Source: Mercurialis annua (taxonomy: Eukaryota > Streptophyta > Magnoliopsida > Malpighiales > Euphorbiaceae). From it: a stretch of 64,000 nt of DNA. The stretch lies in NCBI RefSeq assembly GCF_937616625.2, contig NC_065570.1, forward strand, positions 51,947,665-52,011,664, in the 5' to 3' direction. Positions 24,950-37,400 of this stretch are shown here, piece after piece. Position numbers and translations under genes: made by a program. Position 1 is the stretch's first letter, and every line of letters begins with the position of its first letter. Under the pieces are notes generated by a model. The model made no database searches. It was not told the origin of the DNA and saw only the letters and a list, made by a program, of their open reading frames with translations.

Positions 24950-27852
24950 TCAAGTTTTGATAATCTCTAAAGCCTTGTGAAAATACAATGCCTTGGCATC
25001 AAGGTACTCTTTCCACGTCACAGGACGATACATCATTGGATGATCAAAATCTATCAGCTTCTTCAACGGTGAGATCTTCACATCCGTAGGAGGGCCATAA
25101 AAATAAGCAGCTGAAATACGATGACGTGTCTTATTCACAACCGCTTGATGTTCTGCACTTTTGAACCTACCATTGGAGATTATGTGCATCAAATCACCAA
25201 GATTGACCACAAGTGCACCTTCCACTGGGTGGACTGCAACCCACCCAATCTCTTCTCCATAGACTTGGAGACCACTGACCCCACCCTGGTGCAGTATAGT
25301 GAGTAAGGATGAGTCTGTATGAGGGGCCAGGCCCATGGCTCGCTCCGGGTCCGGACACATTGGGTACGAGTTCAATTGGAGCACACCTTGATTGTTATTG
25401 GATTCGTTGTTGGGCCTGAATAGGCAATCCAGATCTTCTGGATTCAGGCCTAATGATTTGCAAATCAGCACAATTATCCTCTCGCTTAGTGCCTTCATTT
25501 CTTTTTGATATTTTTCCATTACCTCACTACACAAGAAAGTATAAAATATAAGCTACGAGTTAATAATGGGAAGTGTTAGGGCTAAACAAAACCGAATCAA
25601 ATCAAATAATTAAATTGATAATTTCATTTATTATTTAAATTAAAATTTTCAACATTTATTTTATTAAATGGTGTTTCTATGATGTTAATTTTTTAATTTA
25701 TTATTCTTAAAATGGATAATGGTAAATATACAAATCACAAAAATCTATCAAATCATGAATGCATTTTTTTTTTGTTACCAATCATTTTAGTTACAAGCAA
25801 CATTTTCTCCCGAAGCATATTTCAAATATAAAAAGGTCATATTTATATAGATATAATATTTATATAGATATAATATTTATATATAAATATTATCATAATA
25901 ATTAGTTAATAATTTCCATTATATAAATTTTAATAAAAAAATTTAAAAAATATTATTGAAGTATTTTTTTGAAAATATTAATATTTTTGATAGTTAAAAT
26001 TATTAAATTAATTATTAAAATTTGAAATTTGAAAATTTCAATAATTATTATGTTTCACACTTAAAATTAAAAATTAAATTTTATAAAACACTATTAATAA
26101 ATTTTTAAAGATAAGATCGACATTGAATTGGAGTTACATATACATATTGTCAAGCGAAGCATACAAAATTAGATATTCCAAACTTCAACACATGGCATAT
26201 AATGAAACAAGATAGCATTAAAGTTAAATCTCTACTATAAAGGAAACAAAAATGAGAAGCATCTACGTGCTTCATGAAAAACAAAATTGTTTAAATTTCT
26301 TGGACAAACAAGCTATCACCATTATCTATCAACTCATGTCGACTTAGCTAATTTAAGTGTATGAATATGAATATAGATATTTCTGTCCCAAATTAATATA
26401 TTAAAAAAATTAGATTTTTAAATAAAATAAGTAAATTTATGAAAAATTATTAATTTATTTAGTATAGTAACACTTATTTTTTTTTTGTATTTTTTTAAAG
26501 ATTTTTCATCATAATTAATAAGAATATATCTAATAATTTTTCAATAAAGTCTTTGGGTGGCTATAATTTAGAGCAATTTTTTTAAAATAATACCTATCAA
26601 TTTGATATATAAAAATAAATAAATATCTATAATTTAAAATAATCTTTTTTTTAAATAATGCCGATCAGTTTAAGATGAAAAGAGTATTAACTAACTAAAG
26701 TATAACTATAGATGGCGTGGATGGCGTATAATTTGTATATATTTGTAATGTCGTAGACGTAGTTAGTTTAAATTAATCTATCTCTGTTCAAAAAAAATAT
26801 CCTTAATAAAATCCATATGATTTCTTTTGAAGTTTGTGAGATGATTAATATGGTGATTGGACCGTGTTAGTGTGAAGCTACGTGAAGACAAGTGCATGGT
26901 ACATGCAAAATGCAATTCTCATACACGACTTAAGCCTATTTCCATATCAGCTTCCCTTTTAACCACTAAAATTTTACCACGTCTCCACGCCATCATTTTC
27001 ATAGATAATAACGAAGTGAAAACATCACCAATCATGAAATCAATAAAACAAAATCACATGACGAAAATGACTGTTGACTTTATGTTACATTGTCAAGTTA
27101 ATTTTGAGTTTCTTAATACTATAATCTTAAGGAGTCTAATTCAAGTTTAAGCTTAAGACTCAATTGAGTAAGTAGAGAGTTTTAAGATTGTATAATTAAG
27201 CTTAATTCTTTTTTTATTAATTATAATTGAGTTATTTAAAGTTTTTCATGTCTATTTATGATTCAGTAGAATTTGTGAAGAGATTTTGGATAACTAAAAT
27301 TCTAGTCTCTATATAGTATATATCATATCTTGTCATTATTCTTTATGCTTTTATTAGAGAAAAGTTAACTGCTTAAATTTGTATAATTTATATGACAGTA
27401 ATCCATTATATAGCGTTAGTTTTGAGTTACTTTTTTTTAGGGAGAGTCAAATTTTAATTTAAAAGCATCTAAAAATAATAAAATACATAATAAAATGAAA
27501 AGGATAAAAATAAATTTATCTAATAAAAACACCTATATACTATATATGTCATTATCTTTAAAATTTGTAAATTTAGTTCAAATTTGAAATATTATAAAAT
27601 ATATTATTTAGAAGAGTGTTTTGTCTTACGTGAGGTGATATGATGTGTATAATAAAGATGTGTTGCGTAAATAAAATTCATTAAACACAACATATAAATG
27701 AGTTGTATTGCCCCTTAATTTTATATGCTCCATGTTATTGATATATTAACTACAGTTTAAATGGAATCAAGACTACATTCTAAATGAATTAAAACCATAT
27801 TTAACAATATTTTAAAAAATACCGGATCAAACCAGCAACTTTTTAAATACTA

Positions 27853-27892
<40 letters not shown>

Positions 27893-28438
27893 AATAACCA
27901 TTATTCAATTGATGAATTAATTTTGGGTAAGAAAAAAGTAAAGTATATTTCAGCAAATATGCCTAAAGGGCACGTACCAGAAAAGGGTGTTTTGGTTAGG
28001 CCAAAGTTTGGTAGCATGCTCGGCCGGAGAACCGATAATGGTGAAACCTTCATACCACATTTCCTTGGTAAAAAAAGATGAGATTCGAGCCTGGCCATAA
28101 CCCGATAGCCCCTCCGGCGACCGAGCAACGAGTAGCTTCCGGTTAGCAGGTAAAGCAAACAAATATCTAGTTTGCGTCTCAACTTTGTCAAAAAGATCAA
28201 AGGGAATGCCGTGGTTAGTCACCTGAAACATACCCCACTTTTCACACGCTTGTCTTATGAGTGTATCTGCATTTTGGTCGGTAAGGTCGATGATCGGAAT
28301 ACCGGAGGTTAATTCCGGTGAGTGAGCTGTGTTATTAGTAGTAGTCCATTTGTGGGAATCAGGAAGAGTTTGAACAGCAGTGAAGTCTAGAGGGAGAATA
28401 TGATCAAGATTAGGGTTTTCTTTGATTGGATTGAACAT
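24950..28438 (-). CDS. GA3ox: Gibberellin 3-beta-dioxygenase (GA3ox)
   Basis: Two exons, 28438-27978 and 25526-24950, are joined through a TG|T cysteine codon into 345 aa; GA3ox genes characteristically have one intron. The enzyme is a cytosolic 2-oxoglutarate/Fe(II) dioxygenase that converts GA9 and GA20 into bioactive GA4 and GA1. Family marks are WGMFQVTNHGIP, SGYGQARISSFF, MWYEGFTIIGSP, LNSYPMCPDPERAMGLAPHTD and YRPVTWKEYL. Iron ligands are His223 and Asp225 (HTD) and His280 (AEHQAVVN); Arg290-x-Ser292 binds 2-oxoglutarate. The start at 28438 (MFNPIKENP) is preferred to the upstream in-frame ATG at 28501, since that ATG overlaps a TATA box. The intron of 2.45 kb is AT-rich with a TA microsatellite. 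Paralogue number cannot be assigned. Confidence 0.92.
25527..27977 (-). other. Large intron of GA3ox, AT-rich
   Basis: The minus-strand donor is CTG|GTACGTG and the acceptor GTGTAG|TGAGG. The intron holds a tandem TTATATAGATATAATA-type duplication around 25845-25885 and an (AT)n microsatellite at about 27858-27888. No gene or classified transposon was seen. Confidence 0.7.
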
Positions 28439-28500
28439 GATCGGTATGAAAGATTTGGGTTGTTGACGAGTTAATGGAAAGTGAGAGATGGGTATCATCA

Positions 28501-28508
28501 TATTTATA
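28501..28508 (-). promoter_or_regulatory. Probable TATA box of GA3ox
   Basis: TATAAATA on the minus strand. Transcription would be expected to start about 25-35 bases downstream (near 28470-28480), leaving a short leader before the ATG at 28438 and excluding the ATG at 28501, whose first base is the last base of the box. Confidence 0.6.
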
Positions 28509-28519
28509 GAGCGGTGGTG

Positions 28520-29697
28520 GTGGTTGGTGGTGGTGTTCTTGAAGAATTGCCTGTATTTGGATATTGGAGTTGGCTAGAGAGAGATGCAAGAATTGTACAA
28601 ATGGAAACAAAAATTATGTTTCCGTTTTTGTATTCTTCCTTTTTGTTGTTTCTATTGTTCTTTTCTTTTCCTTTTTGTTTTTATGAGATTTGCATGCAAA
28701 AAATTGCATGAACTCATTTATTAACTTCCTACAAATGCTTTTTCTTCTCTGATTCCTCATTATGAAAAGCATTTTTAGTAATTTATTATATTCAACCACA
28801 AATATATAATATTTTATAATGGAAATATATACATTTCAATAAAAATACAGGTAGTTTTCCATATATATCATTTATGCAAATTTTCCCAAATATATTACTT
28901 ATCCGAGAGAATCTAAATAGTTATAATTTAATCAGTTATCCTACTTCTTATAATAACTTAATCCACAAATTAATTACATTAAATGTATATAAATGATGTA
29001 TAACATCTAGGGACAAAATAACCAAGCCGCTTATGAGCAACTCTATTTGACTTTATAAGAATTCAACTTAACCTAATTCTATAGTCTTAAATAAACGAGT
29101 TCAGATTCTAATTTACGTTCATTTATTTCAACAAACTAAATTTGATCCTATTAATGTTCATTTTGTTTATAATTTGCGAACAATTAGTATATGTTGAAAC
29201 TGTGTATACAAACAATCAAAAAGTAATCAAATTAATTTGTTGAAACAGTCAATAAAATTAAAAAGAATTACCAATAAAATACTTTCTATAATAAAGAGTT
29301 TCTAACTTTAAAAGAATTCATAGAAAATGCTTTTAGAGTATCTCCAATTCAAAATTCTAATTTTAGGTAAAATTTACATATTTTAATATAAATATTTGTT
29401 ACATTACTCTATCTCATTACACTAGGCCATAAAGAAACTAAATATTAGTAGTTCATTTTAAATCCACTAATTCATCCAAAAAAAAATCCACTACTAGCGT
29501 ATTAGTTACGCAGAATAACTGAGTTAAACGGGTAATATGAGGAAATTTTACTTCAACGATGAAATTGAAAAGTTTTTGAGTTCAAGTTTCTCTTTTTCTC
29601 TATATAAGATGAATTATCACTTTTATAGTGAAAAATAATTCTCATAATTTGTTCTTATCCCCTGGACTACGAGAAAATAAAGATATTAATCTCCATA
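28520..29697. other. GA3ox upstream region
   Basis: The first few hundred bases should hold the GA3ox promoter. A minus-strand pyrimidine/purine asymmetry (CCACCACC run near 28510-28535; TTTCTTTTCC run near 28640-28680) is visible. Beyond 28800 it is AT-rich with no gene or clear repeat. Confidence 0.4.
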
Positions 29698-30176
29698 TTT
29701 ATACTATATATAAAAGTATAAATATAGGATGGGAAAGAGAGATAATTCTCTTTATATTTTATAAAATATAATTATTAATTAAAAAATTATTAAAAAAATT
29801 ATTAAAATTAGAATACTAATTAAAATAAACTACTTATATTATTATATTAAGATAATTGTTTAAAATACTAATTAAAATAAACTATTTTAAATATTTAATT
29901 ATTATTTAATTATTTAGAATTTTAACTAAGCTTAACTACTTATCTAACAAATTATTATTTAATGCTTTTATTTATATTCTCTATAAATAAGATAAACTAT
30001 TCCTAATTAACTATCATTTTTATTATTTGATATTTTTACTTAAAAATAATTTATAATTATATAAATAATTTATAATTAAATATAATTATAATTATTTTAA
30101 TCTATAATGAATATAATTATTACTATTTGACAAGTTACACTATGAACCACATGTAAAACACGTAAATCGACATTAG
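29698..30176 (+). mobile_element. Degenerate non-autonomous Helitron
   Basis: It starts TTTATACTATATATAAAAG after an A and ends with a hairpin-like ACATGTaaaACACGT followed by ATCGACATTAG|T, matching the layout of the better-preserved Helitron at 41974-42508 with the terminal CTAG mutated to TTAG. The interior is pure AT-rich DNA without Rep/helicase coding sequence. Confidence 0.6.
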
Positions 30177-30637
30177 TTACAAAATCAGGAACATTAAATC
30201 TTGAAATCCTTCTAGATTTTTACAATTAATTCTAGATCTCTTCAGTGTTCAAATAAGGTAAACTATATATATATATATATATATATTGCTTATTCTTTTG
30301 GCCTTTGTAAGGGCCACTCGACAACTATTTTAAGGAAAAATTATATTAATAGTGTATGAACTTTCTTAATTTTTCGATTTGAATGTTTGATTTTATTTTT
30401 AAATTAATATGTTAACTTTATAAAATTATACTCCCCCCATTTTAAAAAGATAGGTCACTTTATTATTTTTGGTGTCTCAAGTTACAGACTGAAATTATGT
30501 TGTGCTGCTTTTCTTTTTCAAATTCATATATGTGTTGGCATGTGTTGTTATAATGTATAAAAGATAAACATAAAAAGTACCTTAAATATTGTAAAATAAT
30601 TATTTATTATAATTAATTTAAGTTAGAATTAATTAAA
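30177..30637. other. AT-rich spacer with a TA microsatellite and one Stowaway-like end
   Basis: An (AT)n run lies at about 30264-30286. ACTCCCCCCATTTTAAAA at about 30451 resembles one end of a Tc1/mariner (Stowaway-type) MITE, but no partner end is seen. Confidence 0.35.
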
Positions 30638-30946
30638 GGGTTAATGTCATAAAAAATCACGAACTTTACACGTTTTCTCATTTTAATCACGAAGTTTAAA
30701 TTTTCTCATTTTCATGCATGAACTATCACTTTTTCTCAAATTCATACACGGTGCTGAGGTGTCACTTCTCCATTGGTGTAATTCGCTGAGGTGGAGGTTA
30801 TTTTAGACCAATGAATGAGTGCCACCTCAGCACCGTGCATGAATTTGAGAAAAAGTGATAGTTCGTGCATGAAAATGAGAAAATTTAAACTGCGTGATTA
30901 AAATGAGAAAATGTGTAAAGTTCGTGATTTTTTTTGACATTAACCC
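30638..30946. mobile_element. Fold-back MITE with perfect 9-bp target duplication
   Basis: It is a 309-bp element bounded by TTAATTAAA at 30629-30637 and 30947-30955. Its two halves are nearly perfect inverted copies (GGGTTAATGTCA left; TGACATTAACCC right), with only about 60 bases of unpaired centre. The 9-bp duplication points to the Mutator superfamily. The high identity of its arms suggests a recent insertion or recent pairing-driven repair. Confidence 0.85.
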
Positions 30947-30955
30947 TTAATTAAA

Positions 30956-31488
30956 TAAAATCAAATTTACTTTGAATTTTTTTAATTAAATTAAATTAAA
31001 TTAAATTAATTTTATAGATTATGCAAAATTATATCTACTTTTTTGCACCAATTATTTACTAATAATATTTCATTAGTAATATACAACAAAATAATCAATA
31101 TTATTTATAATATGAAAATTCAAAACACTGTCTAAAATGATATTTCTCTATTTTACATACAATAAATATTCTAGAGAAGCATATAATAACAAACATACAA
31201 ATTACTATATTTTATTGATCCGCGCAATTGCATGAAAGTACGACTAGTTCTAAAAATAAATATGAAACAAAAATATAGCTCAATTATTACAAGCCAATAA
31301 TGAAATGTAACTTTACATTTTAGACATATATTTCTATACGATTATACGCCAGTTATAACTATTATTGTTTTACACTTACAAGAATTTCTAACTAAACAAA
31401 TGATGCATTCCAGAAAGTTAAATATACTAATCGCAGGCAATGCTTCTGGAACATAAATGACGTTTTTATTAATCATAGAATTACTTTT
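30956..31488. other. AT-rich 3' flank of the ABCG gene
   Basis: AT-rich sequence including an AAATT pentamer run (about 30983-31008). The part nearest 31489 is the likely 3' UTR of the minus-strand transporter gene. Confidence 0.4.
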
Positions 31489-34400
31489 TCATCTCCTTTG
31501 GAAATTGAAGGCTTTTATTGCAAATGCAAAAATGATTGCAAAAAACACACAGAACCCGACGACCATGATACCGGCTACACCCAAAAAATCATGTCGAAAT
31601 CCGAAAACTTCCCTGAGAACTTGCTTTACAGGTATCAATTCATCCCTATCTGACATTTTCATTAGTGTGTCATCATCACCATACTGTGAAGTCAGGAGGC
31701 CATATAGAGTCCAGGCTATAGGGTTTGCCCAGTAATACCATCTCCACCATACAGGAATCCTCTGTAATAAAATTTTACAAAGAAAAGGAAAAAAATGCTA
31801 AGGTTAACAACACAAATGATTATATAGCAGGGAAATGGAAATGCCGGAATAGAAAATGGCAAAACTCGGCAAAACAATATCTTTTATAACACTAGCTTAT
31901 AAAAATAAAATAGAGTTCCCGAGTTTCAGAAACAATTTCGAAAATAGAAATTAAATGTCAAAATGTTGAACATGGGAAGTTTTCGTGCAACATAGCATAC
32001 TAAAAATTGCAAAGTCGATAAGACATATTAAAGAAGCAAAAACAGAAATCACTTATTACCTTGTAGGGAATCATGAAGCCGCTGAAAAGGTTCCACAGCA
32101 TATAAAAAGGAGCCGCGATGATGGAGGCCACGTTGTGATTTGGTGTGATAGCAGTCGTCATCATTCCGTATAAAGTGAAGTATAACATAGTGAAATACAT
32201 AAAGAATATGTACCAAATAAATTTAAGAGCAGTCCATTCAAATGCTGCCAAAGAGTAGAAAATTGAACTGTATATAACTGTTTGTCCAAAAACGTAAGGG
32301 AACTCAATAACAACCTGCACAATGAAAGAAAATAAAACACCCAATCTTCAGATACATACGGATTTCTGCGAATATAAATAAAAAGAAGTAGAAGTCCAGT
32401 AAACCTGTGCAAAGGCAAATGGTAGAGCTGAGTACAACCCTGCAACTCTTTCTCGATAAGACACAAATCTTTCAATAGAAACAACAGGTTGAACAGCAGA
32501 TCCGTTGGTAATTCCAATGAATAAGACCGCTGTATACATGGATCCCATGGCATTGTATAGTTCTTGGTCATTTTTCCTGCATAGAGAAGTCATAAAGGAA
32601 TTAATGCTAATGCCAGAAGTACAAGTAAGAGACCATCATAATAAATTGCAAAAAAAAAAAGGAGTTAAAAAAATTCTTTTTGATTATGTTTAAAGAAAAT
32701 TACCTTTTTGATCCAAATCTCCAACATATTGTTCCAAGCATTATTGAGATTACGACAGTGTAGAAAAATCGAACTGCAATGTATTGCGGATTTCGCCAAT
32801 ATGATAGATTTTGCTTCCAAAGACAAGCTAGAAACTGCTCAAGGAACGACTGAGCATACTTCGATGCAAAATTCAGTTCTTTTGCATTATTACTTGGCTT
32901 GCTAAGAATCTCAACCAACTCTCCATTCCGTCTGAAACAGCAATAAAACAGCAAATAAGCTAAAGAGAGACAAGAAAAGGAACTGTGGTGGGACTTCACA
33001 ACTTGTAAACCATAAGCAGAAATTGAACATACTGAAATAGACTTGATCTTCGGTATATTTCAGCAAAGTCTACACCCAGGCGATTTTCTTCAGATGAGGA
33101 TGTAACCTCAAGCATCCAGGCAGCAGGGTTATATCCAGACCTGATTTTTGGCACTCCTTCAACTGCCTACAGAGTAGCAGAGATATATTAATACCATTTA
33201 GATATCGAGTCAAAGTTCAATGCTATCTTTACAATGAGCTGACCACAGATACACTAGCAAAGGGCATGTGAAAATTTAAAAACTCACCTCAAAATATTTG
33301 ATGAGCTCACAAGACTTGGGCCCAAGGGGACCAGCATAAATTATCTCTCCTCCACGCTTCATAGATAAAAGCTGTAACACATCACATGTGAAATTAACAC
33401 GAGCTATCTTAACGAGTGTAAATGCAAATATACAATCTACTGAAGTTCTTGAGTATTTGTTTATTTTATGACACAAATATATGTTCTTCCACAGGTGACA
33501 GGTTTCAATTTCTGATTTCTGGAAATTTGCATCTCAGAAAAGATAAAAATGCTTTAGAGGCTGATGGGTATACAAACAAAGAAATCCATACCTCATCAAA
33601 AGATTCAAAGATGTCTATGCTGGGCTGATGGATTGTACAAACAATTGTCCGCCCAGTATTCACAATATTTCTCACAGTCCTCATCACAATGGCTGCCGCC
33701 CTTGCATCCAAACCTGAAGTGGGCTCGTCCATGAATACTATAGATGGGTTGGCAACCAACTCAACGGCAATTGTTAACCTTTTTCTTTGTTCTGTAGAAA
33801 GACCATTCACTCCAGGTAGACCAACCAAAGCCCCAGATAAAGATGTGAGTTCCACAAGTTCCATCACCTCCTCAACAAATGCCTGAAAAAAATTAACCTC
33901 ATGAAGTCAAATAAACCCAGCCCCAGGCCACCGACCAACCATAAGGAACAGAAGTATACTCATAGTACCTGTTGTGTCTCCATGTCAACTTCTGATGGTA
34001 ATCGGAGCCACGCGGAGAAAAGGAGTGACTCAAGAATGGTCAAGCCGGGAGAATGAATATCATTTTGTTCACAGTAACCAGAAACTCTTGCAAAAGTTTC
34101 TTGTTTTTTGGGATAACCAGATATATGAATAGTCCCTTCTATAACCCCTCCAGTTTTCCTGCCGGCTAGAACATCCATTAGGGTGGTTTTTCCAGCACCA
34201 CTGACTCCAACCAATGCTGTCAGCACACCAGGTCTAAATGCTCCGGTAACATTAACTAATAGTTGCAACTTGTCTTCTACTACTCCTTGTTGCTTTAGCT
34301 CCTGGAGAACAGTAGAATAAGGTAGCTGCAATTTCAAAATATCAAGAATATGAAGAAAATGAGATCTGTACATACCAAAGGAATATCCACGAAATAATTG

Positions 34401-37400
34401 ATGTTTTCGAAAGACATGGAAAGAGGTTGAAATGGGAGAACCATGCCTTTTTGCTTGAAATATTTTCCTGCCCACAATTTAGGATTTATTAATGAAAGCT
34501 CAAACAGTTAGTTGTGATTCATACGTGCCAGTAATTGCAACATAGTAAAATCCAGGATTAGATGCAGTCCACAAACCATTTATTGAGCCTGAGTGCTGCA
34601 AGTATTCTCTCAGTTCAATAACAGCGTTTTCACCTTTCCTTCTTTTATCTCTCTCTTGAAGCTCTTCTTTGGAGACAACAGGCTGTTGCCTCCCTATAGC
34701 TGCCAAAAAAGAAAAGAAAAGAAAAAGAAAAAGAGCATTGTTTTAGTACAATGACTTATCTGTTACCATAATCTTTAGGCATAAGGAAATTTAGGATTGG
34801 GAATGGCTTACGATTGAGATAAGCTAGGAAGACAGTAAACAGGAAATTAAATAAAACTGCATATCCAAGCAAAGCACCAACACCAATCCAATACCAGTAA
34901 CTCTCTGGAAACAAACTGCGTGCTTTCAGTACTGTCTCACCTAATGATAACATTGTATTGTTTCCAGCTTTCTGCAAAAACAACAGGGGACATGGAACAA
35001 TAAGCTTTCAAATAGAAGTGTGAATTTTTATAACAAAACATCGTTAATACTCCCATAATAGTTAGTAAAACCCAGCAAGAGTCTGGTTTACGTTAGGAGT
35101 TCCAAACGAACAACGTATAAATGTTATAGTCCAGGGTCAGGAGAGCTAAAAACAGTCGTAAGGATACTGGTAATAACTACCAAGAAAGGCTACAAGAAGT
35201 TTTTCCCCACAAAACATCATTTTGATTAAGCAATGAGTGAAGAGGTCTTTATCTTAAACAAAAGCAGTTTTACTGGAATAATATGGAGTAGAAAACTCAA
35301 TCAACAGGAAATATCCTCACGCATATACGAAATTTTGTCACACAAAACATCATTTTGATTTCAAGTTATAACAATTTAGACTTTTGCTGTCCATACATAA
35401 TCACCATGCTTAACCAGCAAAATAAGCAGTGAAAAGATTCATAAGAAATGGAGCAACTCAATAAAAACCTTATCCCAAGAATGTCCAAGGAACTCATTTA
35501 CAGAAGCTGCATTTTGAGCATACATCAAAGGAGAAACCCAGAAACCCCATATCCACCAGCTTGGTATATATTCTGTCACAAAAAATCAAACAACTAAAAC
35601 ATATGAGACAGAAAGCTAAACAAAGCTGCTGAAAGTTTCTGTTTTACCTCTTGAAATGATGTATCCTCCAAGAGCCATGACAACCAGCATAGCGAAAGAT
35701 CCAAAGGTGTTAGCAACTATCATATTACGGCCCAACGATCCAATGACACGAAATAGAGATATAGACATTTGATGCAGAGAGAAATATAACAAAAATTGCC
35801 GAAAAAATCTGCAAATTAAAGACGTAAATTAAATGACAAAGTACTCCAACAATTAAAGAATCAAGTGACAAAGGCCACTCAAAAGCTAATCATCAAGTTA
35901 GAGACCCGCAGTTTACCTTGTAACATTAGGATCATAACCCATCACATAATATGTAACTGCTACCCACATACCAGACTCCATGAGTGAAGTTGGTATGCTT
36001 AGGAGCCAAGCTGGAATTGTATAAGCCCAGCTTGGGTAGAAGTGCAAATCTCTATGCTTGTAAATCACGGGAAGCTTTGCTACCAACATTGAAACCTCTG
36101 TAAATCCATTGAAAAGAATAATAACCATCGAAAAATATAGTGATCCAACATACAAGCCTCCATCAAACACTGTTTTATGATCCATAGTTGTGCGGAAGAA
36201 TACGCTCATTGTGATCAAAGCAACAATAAAAAGCTGCAAAACATTTCATAATACCAAGCATTAAATGGATGTGTACTATGTTGTGGCAGATGAACACAAT
36301 GACAAACAGATAGCACCTACTGCATATATGTAGCATGGGTATACTGTATACATAGGCTCAAATTATTATTATATGCAAATGAGTTTAAAGTGTTTGAGTG
36401 ATTAAGATCCAGCTAACTCCTAGCGAAAAACAATAATTTATTTCTTATTCCCTAAAATTAATATTCAAGTAATAAGGTCAACAATTAATACCTGAACAAA
36501 TTTGAAAACATAGATAAAAGAATTCCGGTTCATCAGCAGTTTCTGCCAGTTAAAACTAATCTTAAGGAGTTCACTCCGCTTCGCACCAAAGCGATAAGTT
36601 GACAATGCTGCTGGATGATTATATCGTTTATCAAATGGAACTTCCAGCTCCAGAGACAAACTTTTACCAATGCGATATGAACGAAATGCTTCAACAAACT
36701 TCCCTGGAGGTATGTACCTATAAGGGCGGTTAGCAACAGACCAGTACTGCTCCTGGTCCTTCTTTGATGTAACCTGTAAGATAACGGGTTAGAGCAATAA
36801 AACAAATGATATAGTACAGATGTTACATTTTCAAGATCCTCATTGCTTACTTCTTGCAAGAAATCTGCCACATTCTTTCTTTCAGGACAACGAAATCCCA
36901 TATAGGAAAAGAATTCTGCAACAGTATCACGGGGTCCCTGGTAAACAATCTGGCCCTCACATAGAAGTATAACATCATCAAATAGCTCATAAGTCTCAGG
37001 AGCAGGTTGTAGCAAAGAAATCACAGTAGTCCCATCAAGGGCACAAGTGGAATGCCTGAGATATTTGATGATCTGATAAGTGGTTGAACTATCAAGCCCA
37101 TTTGAGATTTCGTCCATGAATAGCACTCTAGCTGGACCAACTAGTAATTCACCTAAAAAAATTTACATGGCAAGCCTTATTCTCAAAGAAAAAAACACGA
37201 ACACCCTACACTCATGTGCCAGAGACTAAGAGAAAGTTGATAGACACCTGTAGTCAGCCGCTTCTTCTGCCCCCCTGAGATCCCTTTCAGCATTTCATCT
37301 CCCACCAACGTGTCCGCACATATATCCAACCCTAAAATCTTTGTCAAATGTACTTTAGCACTTCAGATTAAATTTTATGAATGGAATCGAGAAACTAATT

